A stretch of 64,000 nt of DNA from Actinomycetota bacterium. GTDB taxonomy: Bacteria; Actinomycetota; Acidimicrobiia; Acidimicrobiales; Microtrichaceae. The notes under the pieces were generated by a model that did not search any database, was not told the DNA's origin, and worked only from the letters and a program-made list of their open reading frames with translations. Positions 30,101-38,184 of the stretch are shown here, in pieces (position 1 is the stretch's first letter; each line of letters starts with the position of its first letter). The stretch lies in the NCBI GenBank assembly GCA_016703525.1, contig JADJBW010000005.1:1-64000 (forward strand). Direction: 5' to 3'. The position numbers and the translations under genes were made by a program.

Positions 30101-30305
30101 AGACGTTCGCGACGCCGGAGGCACCGAGCGCACGCCGAGCGGTGAGGCCGGCGAAGTTCGACGCGACGACCACCGTGACCGGCGCCAGCGGACCGCGCCG
30201 ACTCTTGGCGCCCCGCACGAACGCGCGCAGGGACTCGATGGCGGGAGCCCCGAAGGGGGTCGCGTCGCTGCGCTCGATCACGCCGGCGACGATACCGGCG
30301 GGCAC
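27147..30305 (-). CDS. addB: AddB-type PD-(D/E)XK nuclease/inactive helicase subunit
   Basis: About 1052 residues from GTG 30305 (VPAGIVAGVIERS); an in-frame ATG at 30407 would add a Arg-rich head unlike the family. Near the N terminus, VTVVVASNFAGLTARRALG occupies the place of a Walker A loop but lacks the GKT, so ATPase activity is unlikely here. A UvrD-like body follows (FLLGMVEGRWPTQRRDDP). The C-terminal nuclease shows GSVVHRILERF and YIVIDYKSGKGDK. Four cysteines, one in AWAACPMRYF and three in CRFCPFDSVC, fit the Fe-S staple seen in AddB/AdnB-type nucleases. Couples with AddA by a 4-bp overlap. Confidence 0.8.
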   Translation of the reverse strand: MPAGIVAGVIERSDATPFGAPAIESLRAFVRGAKSRRGPLAPVTVVVASNFAGLTARRALGASGVANVSFVTPLRLLDQLAPSTGRARLTNTVLGGAVRQELSVHRGAFQSVASHPATAEAVRDLYAEVSQCSAGTVARLEADRRASDAIALVGAVAARLGEYVDEPRRAEETLRRADLPAAVAALGEVIVWLPERMAPALERLVRSVVELAPASVIIGCTGVADADAAVFALCERLGVDLRSIEAAGPSSAPHATRIVSVTDADEEVREVVRAVVRLGDSGVALHRIGVFYPSDIPYLRVLHQQLDRAGLPCNGPSPRTLLDGVAGRTLLAALTLPAAGWRRDRIMALAADAPVLVDGRPATPAAWERISRDAGVVGDDWERKLRWYRERREHSGGAGGERHDASNALAQVADLELFLGSLSSALAEIAAASTWSGKATATVSLLHLLLGTEGRWQSWSEGEHRSAQLVEQALVRLGGLDAVDPDPGAGLDQVAQALRLELQGRAGRSNPFGHGVFLGPVAAAAGLSFDAVFLLGMVEGRWPTQRRDDPLLPESARALGAPGELRCKREVVNDQHRATLAALAAAPPWGDVAGSGSDARRFLFCPRGDMRDGRTQIPSRWLLDSASALAGHKVVSTEFADLDAPGWLVRSPSYVSTLDPRRPASLAEWELARVLRSGDPRARADGSVLSADARLTASVRRGLRCQLDRRSERFTEWDGNLAGADVPSPARSGELLSATRLEAWAACPMRYFLASVLGLGDRAEPDRIVKVSALDRGSVVHRILERFIDEAVSSGEVPQPDEPWSLERRERIVEIANEELDRLEQRGLAGRMLIWQMERARIIDRLDRFLATDDEFRRRYRCRPVRAELPFGFADAEPVVLRTAAGNEVRFRGHADRVDVAEDGRYIVIDYKSGKGDKFKGIDGADPVQGGSTLQLGLYSEAVIQHHGAPEARALYWLIDAEADAHRGYPWTGERRERFLQVISGIVEGIEAGVFAAIPGDWNTWSRTHDACRFCPFDSVCPRDRGELHEAIVDAPELAVRSVLTPNDAEAV

Positions 30306-30361
30306 CGACAGCAACCGGCGAGTCCGGGCCGACCGCGCGAGCCGCCGAGCCACCGAACCGC

Positions 30362-30433
30362 ATCTCCACAGATCAACCGCGGAGAAGATCGGTCGGCCGA
30401 GCACCACGTATCTCCATAGATCAACCGTGGAGA
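30362..30433. promoter_or_regulatory. 24-bp direct repeat with internal dyad upstream of addB
   Basis: ATCTCCACAGATCAACCGCG-GAGA (30362-30385) and ATCTCCATAGATCAACCGTG-GAGA (30410-30433) differ at two positions and start 48 bp apart. Each has TCTCC/GGAGA arms. They lie 57-128 bp before the chosen addB start and could be paired regulator sites. Confidence 0.5.
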
Positions 30434-30467
30434 CCGACCCGGCGACCCAGACGCGAGTCGAGTCCGG

Positions 30468-31931
30468 TCAGCCCGGCCAGACGATCGACTGCATCTCGGA
30501 GTAGGCGAGGAGCCCGTACGAGCCGCCGTCGCGACCGACCCCGGACTGCTTGAACCCACCGAAAGGCGCCTCGTGGTTGCGCTGCAGCGAGTTGATGCCC
30601 ACGTTGCCCGAGCGGAGACGCTGAGCCACCGACCAGGCCTTCGGCGTGTCCTTCGTGAACACGTAGCTGTAGAGCCCGAAGTCGCTGTCGTTCGCGATGG
30701 CCACCGCTTCGTCATCGTCGTCGAAGGGCACGACGACCACGACCGGGCCGAAAATCTCCTCGCGCACCGCCGTCATCTGATTGGTGGCGTTCGCGATGAG
30801 CGTCGGGGCGACGAAGAAGCCCGAGTCCATGCCGCCGCGGTCGCCACCGGCAGCGATCTCGGCCCCCTCGGCCCGGGCCGACTCGATGTAGCCCTCGACT
30901 CGCGCACGATGGACGCCCGTGATCACCGGCCCGACAACCGTGTCGCGCTCCAGCGGGTTGCCCACCTTCATGTGCTTGGCGGCCATCGCCAGCCCGGCCA
31001 CGAGCTGGTCGTAGATCCCCCGCTGGGCGATCACCCGGGTCGGCGCGGTACAGATCTGACCGGAGTGGAAGCCCCACACCGACGCGATGCCGCCGATCGC
31101 CGCCTTCAGGTCGGCATCGTCGAACACGATGCACGCGCCCTTGCCGCCGAGTTCGAGGAGCAGGCGTTTCATGTCGCCGCCGGCGACCTCGCCGATACGA
31201 CGGCCTACGCCGGTCGAGCCCGTGAAGCTGATCATGTCGACGTGCGGCGAGCTCACGAGCGCCTCCGACGCCGGGATGTCGGTGCCGCAGACCACGTTGA
31301 TCACACCCGGCGGGAACCCCGCGTCGTGCATGAGTTCCACGAGCTTGATGACGCCGATCGGGTCCTGCGGGGCCGGCTTGACCACCACCGTGTTCCCCAT
31401 GGCGAGCGCGGGGCCGATCTTGCCGGCCATGTTGGTCATGGGGAAGTTGTACGACGTGATGCAGCTGACGACGCCGACGGGGGCGCGGCGGGCAACGGCC
31501 GAGATGAGCCCACCGGGGGCGAGCGGCGTGTTCGGCATGACGGCCGGCGGCAGCGGATCGATCGTCGGCTCCAAGGCCCCACGCGCATAGCGGCGGAACC
31601 GGGCGCCGGCCTGAGGCACCTGCAGCGTCTTGGCAACCCGCATCGTGGCGCCGGTCTCGGCCTGCACGATCGGGATGAACTCGTCAAGGCGTGCGTCGAG
31701 CAGATCGGCCGCGGCCTCCAGCAGCGACGCCCGGTATTCGGGGGTCGTGCGAGACCACGACTCGAACGCCTCGGCCGCGGCCTGCGTGGCGGCGAGAGAC
31801 TGCTCCACGCTTGCCTGCGGTGCGTGGGCGACGACCTGTTCGGTGGCCGGGTTCACGATCTCGTAGGTCCCGGCGCCGCCGTCGGCCCATTCGCCACCAA
31901 TACAGACTCGATACGACTCGGCCACGAGCAC
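30468..31931 (-). CDS. NAD-dependent aldehyde dehydrogenase
   Basis: 487 residues from GTG 31931. Family motifs are all present: NFPMTNMAGKIGPALAMGNT (substrate entry), KPAPQDP, FTGSTGVGRRIG (cofactor), LLELGGKGACIVFDDADL with the catalytic glutamate near 256, and FHSGQICTAPTRV with the nucleophilic cysteine near 290, plus EEIFGPVVVVVPFDDDDEA near 395. It oxidises an aldehyde to the acid with NAD(P). A KstR-type palindrome sits 31 bp upstream, so it probably acts in lipid/steroid catabolism; the aldehyde is not identified. Confidence 0.88.
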   Translation of the reverse strand: MLVAESYRVCIGGEWADGGAGTYEIVNPATEQVVAHAPQASVEQSLAATQAAAEAFESWSRTTPEYRASLLEAAADLLDARLDEFIPIVQAETGATMRVAKTLQVPQAGARFRRYARGALEPTIDPLPPAVMPNTPLAPGGLISAVARRAPVGVVSCITSYNFPMTNMAGKIGPALAMGNTVVVKPAPQDPIGVIKLVELMHDAGFPPGVINVVCGTDIPASEALVSSPHVDMISFTGSTGVGRRIGEVAGGDMKRLLLELGGKGACIVFDDADLKAAIGGIASVWGFHSGQICTAPTRVIAQRGIYDQLVAGLAMAAKHMKVGNPLERDTVVGPVITGVHRARVEGYIESARAEGAEIAAGGDRGGMDSGFFVAPTLIANATNQMTAVREEIFGPVVVVVPFDDDDEAVAIANDSDFGLYSYVFTKDTPKAWSVAQRLRSGNVGINSLQRNHEAPFGGFKQSGVGRDGGSYGLLAYSEMQSIVWPG

Positions 31932-31961
31932 TCCTCAACGTTCGTTCAGCGGACCCGAAAT

Positions 31962-31975
31962 TAGAACACGTTCCA
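31962..31975. promoter_or_regulatory. KstR-type operator upstream of aldehyde dehydrogenase
   Basis: TAGAACACGTTCCA matches TNNAACNNGTTNNA at all fixed positions, 31 bp before the GTG start. Confidence 0.65.
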
Positions 31976-32313
31976 GCGACCCGCGTCGCCCGACGAGGTC
32001 GCCCGAGCAAAGCCACGCGGGCGATGATCCTCGCGCCGCCATCCCCAACACGGCCCGCTACGACCGATTACGACCGGCTACCAGCGGGAGCGGACTGATG
32101 CCGGCGCCCCAAGCCGACGTGTCCTCACTGCGGGCCCGGACTCCCCTGACCCGACGCCTGGCCGGGCGGAACGCTTCCTCGGTCGCGCCAGGCATCCGCC
32201 CAGATCGCAAGCAGGATATGCGGAACCGCGGACAGGCCTGGGATCGGACTCCTTGCAGGGCTTCCTGTATTCGGTTCCCGGATCCGACGAGGAACTCGAA
32301 GCCAGTGTGACGG
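31976..32313. other. Gene-poor interval
   Basis: About 340 bp between the operator and the acyltransferase stop. I see no gene with a start and ribosome site. A stretch at about 32,230-32,313 reads on the plus strand as SDSLQGFLYSVPGSDEELEA with coding-like third-position G/C, possibly a worn gene fragment; I do not recognise it. Confidence 0.3.
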
Positions 32314-33471
32314 TCAGCCGGATGACGGTTGTTCCTTCACCCAGCGACGACCGAACAGATAGATCACCGGGAGTGTGCAGATGAGCGGCCCGATGAACGA
32401 CACGGGCCGGAACACCCACCAGCGCACGGTCGGCTCCCGGGTGTCGTAGAAGCCGAACTTCGACCCGATGAACATCGCCAGGACGAGACCGGTGGTGTGG
32501 AACAGGAACAACGGCATCGAGAACCGGTTGATCGTCGACCCGAACCCACGCCACGTCTCGCTCTCGGCGAGGCGACGCACGACCCACGGTCGGAGCAACG
32601 ACGAGAGACCCGCCTGGAACACGACCAACGCCACGATGCACATGGTCGGCGGGCCCATGTTCGAGAACCTCTCACCGGGCACACCCACCATCGAACCGGG
32701 GTAGGTGTCCGAGTACACCAGCGCGACGAGTGCCAGCAGACCTGCCGACACGAGCATCCACGCGGTCCTTCGGGCCAACAGCCGCTCGTAGAAGAAGCCG
32801 AGCTGATGGCAGAAACCCCACACCAGGATCATGTTCACGAAGCCGAGTTCGAACATGTCGTGCTTGAAGCGAGTGACGTCCACCAGCCACGCGAGCCCGG
32901 CCAGCCAAACCAGCGCCAACGCGTCGGCGCTCTCGTGCAGGCGCAGGAACAGCGGGAACAGGAGGATGATCACGAGGTACGCGACGATGAACCACAGCGG
33001 GCTGATCACGAGGATCACGCCGCGGCGCGTCCAGTCGATGTCGAACTCGCGGGCCGCCAGGCTGCCCAGCACTGCCCACGTGATCGCGAGCGCCAGCGAC
33101 GGGATCGCCAGCTGTTTCACGCGCCCCCACACGAAGCGACCCACCGACGCTCCCCGGAGCTGTTTGCGGCGCCAGGCCATCAGGTTCGAGAACCCGCCGA
33201 CGTAGAAGAAGAGCGGCATCACCTGCAGCAGCCACGTCGCTGTCCAGAGGCCGTCGGTGAAGCGGATCGGATTGGTCGCATGCGGTCCGTCGTCGCGCCA
33301 CAGGATGATGGTGAAACACCAGTGCCACGCGACGACCACGAGCAGACTGAACCCGCGGACGAAGTCGATGAAGGGATCACGAGTCGTCGAGGCAGCCGAG
33401 CCCTCGCCCGGCCGGCGCTCCTCGTCGGCAGCGGACCCCGGTTCGGTTCGCTGCCTGGTCGTGCGATCCAC
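32314..33471 (-). CDS. Membrane acyltransferase (acyltransferase 3 family)
   Basis: About 385 residues from GTG 33471. A polar head of 30 residues precedes DPFIDFVRGFSLLVVVAWHW, where the R and H match the catalytic arginine and histidine of acyltransferase 3 proteins. About ten membrane helices follow (LALAITWAVLGSLA, PLWFIVAYLVIILLFPLFL, FELGFVNMILVWGFCHQLGF, SMPLFLFHTTGLVLAMFIG). Such proteins move acyl groups across the membrane onto sugars, peptidoglycan or lipids. The exopolysaccharide module at 2-6 kb is a possible partner. The gene stands alone; its target is not known. Confidence 0.8.
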   Translation of the reverse strand: MDRTTRQRTEPGSAADEERRPGEGSAASTTRDPFIDFVRGFSLLVVVAWHWCFTIILWRDDGPHATNPIRFTDGLWTATWLLQVMPLFFYVGGFSNLMAWRRKQLRGASVGRFVWGRVKQLAIPSLALAITWAVLGSLAAREFDIDWTRRGVILVISPLWFIVAYLVIILLFPLFLRLHESADALALVWLAGLAWLVDVTRFKHDMFELGFVNMILVWGFCHQLGFFYERLLARRTAWMLVSAGLLALVALVYSDTYPGSMVGVPGERFSNMGPPTMCIVALVVFQAGLSSLLRPWVVRRLAESETWRGFGSTINRFSMPLFLFHTTGLVLAMFIGSKFGFYDTREPTVRWWVFRPVSFIGPLICTLPVIYLFGRRWVKEQPSSG

Positions 33472-33547
33472 CTCCGCCACCGTAGGGCCGACAGAGCCGT
33501 CTTCGGCGTCTCCTCCCGGGATCGGAGTCCCGCGTCGATAGCGTGCT

Positions 33548-33649
33548 CGGGTGGATCGGGACCGGGTTGGGGTGAGTCGGGGCGGGGCGGATCGGGACTG
33601 GGTGGATCCGGGCGGGGTGGATCGGGGTGAGTTGGATCGGGACTGGGGC
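33548..33649. repeat. G-rich degenerate short-repeat tract
   Basis: A run of imperfect 9-16-base units based on GGGTGGATCGGGACT. The plus strand has many G-runs (GGTTGGGGTGAGTCGGGGCG), able to form quadruplexes; the minus strand would code Pro-Asp/His repeats. It sits just before an ftsX-like remnant and upstream of the acyltransferase gene. Confidence 0.7.
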
Positions 33650-33655
33650 ACCGAC

Positions 33656-33847
33656 GAGCGGCGGCGCGAGCACGCGACGATGTTCGCGTTCGGTGTACCC
33701 GTTCGCCGAGTGATCGCACTCTCGATCCAGGAGTCGCTCATCATCGGGATTCTCGGGACGCTGATCGGCATCGGCGTCGGGTTCCTGTTGTTGAACTGGC
33801 GCATGCGCCACATGGACCTCCCAGCTACCTTGCGGGTGATGGAATAG
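33656..33847 (+). pseudogene. Remnant of an FtsX/MacB-type ABC transporter permease
   Basis: Sixty-three codons that match the end of FtsX-family permeases: ERRREHATMFAFGVPVRRVI, then ALSIQESLIIGILGTLIGIG (a membrane helix), and the C-terminal RMRHMDLPATLRVME. In complete proteins some 40-60 residues with the last two membrane helices separate the helix from the RMRHMD..STLRVVE-like end; here they are joined directly, so there is an internal deletion as well as loss of the N-terminal part. No ATPase partner is nearby. The remnant begins right after the G-rich repeat. Confidence 0.75.
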
Positions 33848-33873
33848 CCGCAGTCCCCCGAGATTGGAGCGCG

Positions 33874-34497
33874 ATGACGCGACGCGGATCGATCACCTTG
33901 GCGACGGTTGCGGGAGCCGTGTCGTGGACCGCTGCCGAGTACGGGCTCCACCGTTTCGCGATGCACGAGATGCGTGGGCGCGGGCTGGCGTCGGTGGAAC
34001 ACCTCAAGCACCACGCGGATGTGACGTACTTCTCGCCGGCGTCCAAGAAGCTGGCCTCCGCGGCCGGCACGACCGCTGTCGCCTTCCCGCTCGCGAGCCT
34101 GGCGGCGGGCCGGCGTTGTGCGACGGCGTACACCTGCGGGATGCTCACCGCCTACGGGCTCTACGAGGTCGCCCACCGCCGCACCCACACACATCCGCCT
34201 CGGAATGACTACGGCCGATGGGCACGGCGGAGCCACCTGCACCATCACTTCGGCGCGCCGATGCGGAACTTCGGCGTCACGAGTCCGGTGTGGGACCGGA
34301 TCGCCGGCACCTACGACGAACCGGGCGTCGTGACCGTGCCCCGCCGCATGGCCCCTTCCTGGCTCCTCGACGCCAGCGGCGAGGTGCGCCCTGAATACGC
34401 GGCCGACTACCGGGCGCGAGGGTCGCGTTCGGCCTCCCCCGAGGGAGCGGAACGCGACCGCGTCGACGCGTTCAAGAACGTCGCGCCATCGGTCTGA
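33874..34497 (+). CDS. Fatty acid hydroxylase/sterol desaturase-like protein
   Basis: 207 residues with the histidine clusters of membrane di-iron hydroxylases: EYGLHRFAMHE (HxxxxH), EHLKHHAD (HxxHH), EVAHRRTHTHPP and RRSHLHHHFG. Hydrophobic segments between them (TAVAFPLASLAA, ATAYTCGMLTAYGLY) are short, as in the small bacterial members. These proteins hydroxylate or desaturate lipids using oxygen. The C-terminal ~50 residues are polar. It lies between two gene remnants but is itself intact, which suggests it is under selection. Lipid substrate unknown. Confidence 0.75.
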   Translation: MTRRGSITLATVAGAVSWTAAEYGLHRFAMHEMRGRGLASVEHLKHHADVTYFSPASKKLASAAGTTAVAFPLASLAAGRRCATAYTCGMLTAYGLYEVAHRRTHTHPPRNDYGRWARRSHLHHHFGAPMRNFGVTSPVWDRIAGTYDEPGVVTVPRRMAPSWLLDASGEVRPEYAADYRARGSRSASPEGAERDRVDAFKNVAPSV

Positions 34498-34610
34498 TCA
34501 CGGGCCTGACGCGGCGATCCCGCAACGGATTTCGGACGCGTTCATGCGGCCACGAGAAGAGCGTTCCCACAGCCTCGATCCACGCCTCCCAGACTGGTGC
34601 CGCGTTCGAT

Positions 34611-34749
34611 GTGGGCCCCGAGTACGGAGACGAGACAAACTACCTTCGCGTCTATCTCAACCAGATCCGCCGAAAGCTCGAACCCGAGCCGGCCTCCCCA
34701 GCGGTACTTCATGACCGAACCCGGCGTCGGGTACCGCTTCAACGCATGA
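34611..34749 (+). pseudogene. kdpE: Remnant of the response regulator gene kdpE
   Basis: The translation VGPEYGDETNYLRVYLNQIR, RKLEPEPASP, then after a one-base shift near 34,700 RYFMTEPGVGYRFNA and a stop, is the winged-helix C terminus of KdpE, the K+-stress response regulator. The GxYG.ET.YLRVY...IRRKLE....P.Y..TE.G.GYRF pattern is diagnostic. Another base seems lost at the VWGP junction (34,611). Nothing of the receiver domain is left. It ends 25 bp before the KimA-like K+ transporter gene. Confidence 0.8.
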
Positions 34750-34774
34750 CCTACGTCAAGAAAGCAACAAGAGC

Positions 34775-36763
34775 ATGAGTCACGAACCGCGGCCCCGCGG
34801 CGGCAGCTTGAAACGCATCCTCGTCGGCAAGCCCATCGCCAGCGACGAGGCCGACCATCAACGGATCTCGAAAGTCGTCGGCCTCGCCGTCTTCTCGTCC
34901 GACGCGATCTCGTCCACGGCGTACGCGAGCGGCGAGGTCATGCTCGTGCTCGTGGGCGTCGGCGGCATGGCTGCGGCGACGAGCAGCCTCGTCCCGATCG
35001 CCATGCTGGTCGTCGTACTGCTCGCGCTGGTCGCCAACAGCTACCGCGAGACCATCCACGCCTACCCCGACGGCGGCGGCTCCTACATCGTGAGTCGCGA
35101 GAACCTCGGCGTGGTGCCGTCGCTCGTGGCCGGCGCGTCGTTGTTGATCGACTACGTGCTGACGGTCGCGGTCTCGGTCGCAGCAGGAACGCTCGCCATC
35201 ACGTCGGCGTTCCCCGAACTCCGCGACTACCGCGTGCCGCTCGCGCTCGCATTCGTGGCGATCCTCACCGTCGGCAACCTGCGCGGCGTCAAGGAATCGG
35301 GCCGCGTGTTCGCCGTGCCCACCTACGTGTACATCGCGATGATGGCGGTGTTCGTCGGCTACGGCATGTACCGGCACTTCGGCCCGGGCACCTTGCCGGT
35401 GCTCACGCCTCGGGGCGCCAAGCCGACCCCCGAGATCGAGCACCACTTCGGGCCGTACATCGGATCGGTCTCGGCCTTCATCTTCGCCCGGGCGTTCGCA
35501 TCGGGTGCCGTGGCGCTCAGCGGCGTCGAGGCGATCTCGAACGGCATCCCCGCGTTCCGCAAGCCGACCTCGCGCAACGCTGCGATCACCCTCGGATGGA
35601 TGGCCGCTGTCCTGGCGTCGGGCTTCTTCGGCATCAGTTTCGTGGCGTCACGCATGCGACCGATGCCGTCCGAGGCCGAGTCCGTGATCTCGATCATGGG
35701 ACGGGCACTGTTCGGCAGCGGAAGCGTCCCCTACTACCTGCTGCAGTTCTCGACATTCGCGATCCTCATCCTCGCGGCGAACACGGCGTTCGCCGACTTC
35801 CCACGACTCGCCGCGATCATCGCTCGGGACGGCTTCCTGCCTCGCCAGTTCGCCAACCGTGGCGACCGGCTCGTGTTCTCGAACGGCGTGTTGATCCTGG
35901 CCGGGCTCGCAGCCGTGCTGCTCGTCGGTTTCGATGCCGACGTGACGCTGTTGATCCCGTTGTACGCCGTCGGCGTGTTCACCGGCTTCACGCTGAGCCA
36001 GACCGGCATGGTCCGCCACCATATGAAGCTGCGCCAACGCGGATGGCAACTGAGTCTGATCGCATCGGGCCTCGGTGCTCTCGCAACGCTCGTCGTCGCG
36101 CTCGTGGTGATCATCTCGAAGTTCACCATCGGCGCATGGGTCATCGTGGTCGCGATTCCGATCGTCGTATCGGTGTTCCTTGCGATCGCGAAGCACTACC
36201 GCGGCGTGGCGAGCCACCTCCGCGTCGAGCCCGCCCCGGAGGCACCACCGATCCGCCACGGCATGGTCGTGCTGGTCGGCGGCGTCAACCGTTCCGCGCT
36301 CATGGCGCTCCGCTACGCACGGTCGGTCGGGCCCGACGACCTCGTCGCCGTGACGGTGGCGATCGACGACGACCACGCCGAACGCATCCGCGCCGACTGG
36401 GACCGCTTCGGCCTGTCGATACCCCTAGAGGTCCTTGCGTCGCCGTACCGCGATCTCACCGGCGTCGTGCTCGCCTATCTCGACGAGCTCGAACAGCGCT
36501 GGCATCACGAGTACCTGAGCGTCGTCATCCCGCAGATGGTGACCGAGCACTGGTGGCAGGGGGCGCTGCACAACCAGTCGGCCACCGCGCTCCGACTCAA
36601 GCTGCTCGCCCGACGCGACACGGTGCTCGTCTCGGTGCCGTATCACGTGTACGACGACGCCGGTCGCGCTCGACCCCGTTCGGGAGCGACCGCCGCCGAG
36701 ACGCACGTCGAGGCACCCCGACCGGCCTCGACGTCAACCGGCACCGCTCGAGACGACAGCTGA
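34775..36763 (+). CDS. KimA-like potassium transporter (APC superfamily)
   Basis: 662 residues. The N terminus LKRILVGKPIASDEADHQRI followed by KVVGLAVFSSDAISSTAYAS matches the KimA/YdaO family of K+/H+ symporters (L.R...G.P..........L....ALA.LSSDA.SS.AY in the family). Twelve membrane helices fill residues ~30-455, including YPDGGGSYIVSRENLG in an unwound-helix position. A soluble C-terminal domain (about 480-640; MVVLVGGVNRSALMALRYAR) has the USP-like fold typical of KimA. Such transporters take up K+ and are often controlled by c-di-AMP. A kdpE remnant lies directly upstream, which strengthens the K+ link. I see no c-di-AMP riboswitch in the leader. Confidence 0.75.
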   Translation: MSHEPRPRGGSLKRILVGKPIASDEADHQRISKVVGLAVFSSDAISSTAYASGEVMLVLVGVGGMAAATSSLVPIAMLVVVLLALVANSYRETIHAYPDGGGSYIVSRENLGVVPSLVAGASLLIDYVLTVAVSVAAGTLAITSAFPELRDYRVPLALAFVAILTVGNLRGVKESGRVFAVPTYVYIAMMAVFVGYGMYRHFGPGTLPVLTPRGAKPTPEIEHHFGPYIGSVSAFIFARAFASGAVALSGVEAISNGIPAFRKPTSRNAAITLGWMAAVLASGFFGISFVASRMRPMPSEAESVISIMGRALFGSGSVPYYLLQFSTFAILILAANTAFADFPRLAAIIARDGFLPRQFANRGDRLVFSNGVLILAGLAAVLLVGFDADVTLLIPLYAVGVFTGFTLSQTGMVRHHMKLRQRGWQLSLIASGLGALATLVVALVVIISKFTIGAWVIVVAIPIVVSVFLAIAKHYRGVASHLRVEPAPEAPPIRHGMVVLVGGVNRSALMALRYARSVGPDDLVAVTVAIDDDHAERIRADWDRFGLSIPLEVLASPYRDLTGVVLAYLDELEQRWHHEYLSVVIPQMVTEHWWQGALHNQSATALRLKLLARRDTVLVSVPYHVYDDAGRARPRSGATAAETHVEAPRPASTSTGTARDDS

Positions 36764-36815
36764 GGCCGACCACCGGGGCCTACACGCGATCGACACGAGA
36801 GCGCGGGAGCGCGGC

Positions 36816-36838
36816 CGGCGCCTAGATGACCGGCGCCG
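36816..36838. terminator. Hairpin between convergent genes
   Basis: CGGCGCC and GGCGCCG, 7-bp arms with a 9-base spacer, in the 210-bp gap between the KimA-like gene and the convergent amidohydrolase. The rest of that gap shows no gene. Confidence 0.45.
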
Positions 36839-36973
36839 CGGATCGAGCCCGGCGTTCGTACCGCTCGTATTCATCGCCGTCGCACTCCGCCCCGACGCGA
36901 TCGAGCCACGCCCCGCTGTGTGGGCGTGGCTCGCGCGGATGACGCTGGCCGTGGTTCCGGGTCGCCCCGCGCC

Positions 36974-38163
36974 TCAGTCGGGGTCGAGGCTGAGCATCTC
37001 GATGGCGTTGCCCCGCACGAGGGAGTACACCACGTCGGCCGGCAAGTTGTTGAAGAGCTTCGTTGCCACGTCGAGGGTGTCGGGCCACGTCGAGTCGGAG
37101 TGCGGGTAGTCCGTCTCGAAGCACGCGTTGGCGACTCCGACCTTCTCGATGTTCTCCAGGCCGTAGACGTCGTCGAAGAAACAGCTGTAGATCTGGCGGT
37201 AGTAGTACGTGCTCGGCGGCTCCGGCACCTTGTCGCCGAACCCGCCCCAGGCGCGGTTCTCTTCCCAGACCTTGTCGGCGCGCTCGACGATGTAGGGCAC
37301 CCAGCCGATCTGACCCTCGCTGTAGGAGAGCTTCAGCTCGGGGTACTTGGCGAGCCAGCCTGAGAACAGCCAGTCGGTCATCGAGCTCATCGCGTTCCCG
37401 AACGTGAGCGTCGAACCGACGGCGGCCGGGGCATCCGCCGAGGTCGAGGGCATCTTCGACGATGATCCGATGTGCATCTGGACCGTCATCTTGGTCTCGG
37501 AGCACGCTCGGAACAGGGGCTCCCAATAGTCGGTGTGGATCGACGGAAGCCCGAGATACGGCGGGATCTCGGAGAAGCACACGGCGTGCACGCCGCGCGC
37601 CGCGTTGCGGTACACCTCGGCGGCCGCCGCCTCGACGTCCCACAGCTGGATGATGATCAGCGGGAGCAGCCGGCCGTTCGACGGACCGCACCACTCCTCG
37701 ACCATCCAGTCGTTGTACGCCTTCACGCAGAGGTCCGACAGCTCCTTGTCCTGGGCCGCCATGAACCGCTGGCCGCAGAACCGGACGAACGACGACGGGA
37801 AGCACAACGACTTCTCGGTCCAGTTCGTGTCCATGTCGGCGAGGCGGGCGTCGCGGTCCCAGCAGCCCTTCCGCATCTCTTCGTACGTGATCGGCACCAC
37901 CGTCACGTCGCTGCGCGGAACCCGGCCGCCGCCTCCAGCCGCGCCAAGGGAAGCTGCAGGTCTTCGAACTGCCACCAGTCGCCGACCTCGCCGTTCTCGT
38001 CGGGCTCGAACGAGAACACGCCGCCGACGTAGTTCATGTTGCCCTTCTGGCGGAAGGACCTGGGGCCCCGCTCGCGGTGCTTGACAGGCAGCCGGTCCTG
38101 CCAGACACCGGCGGGTTCGATCACGTGATCATCGACGGAGATGAACTTCGGCAACGCATCCAT
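36974..38163 (-). CDS. Amidohydrolase-2-family metal hydrolase (one frameshift)
   Basis: From ATG 38163 (MDALPKFISVDDHVIEPAGVW), where SVDDHVIEP is the metal-binding opening of the amidohydrolase-2 family. The frame changes near 37,920 and resumes at RSDVTVVPITYEEMRKGCWD. Later motifs: QMHIGSSSKMP near residue 235, GNAMSSMTDWLFSG, and FETDYPHSDSTWPDT near 350, which holds the last metal ligand Asp. About 396 residues, as expected. Relatives decarboxylate or hydrolyse aromatic and ring-opened acids and are common in actinobacterial aromatic/steroid breakdown. It shares a 85-bp divergent promoter region, with a CTGACG palindrome, with the PhyH gene. Confidence 0.8.
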
Positions 38164-38184
38164 AGCGGGATGGTAATCCCGAAT

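Noticed and set aside
34500..34775. Possible c-di-AMP (ydaO) riboswitch in the leader of the KimA-like gene
   Set aside because: The leader is filled by the kdpE remnant, and I cannot find the conserved ydaO core segments.
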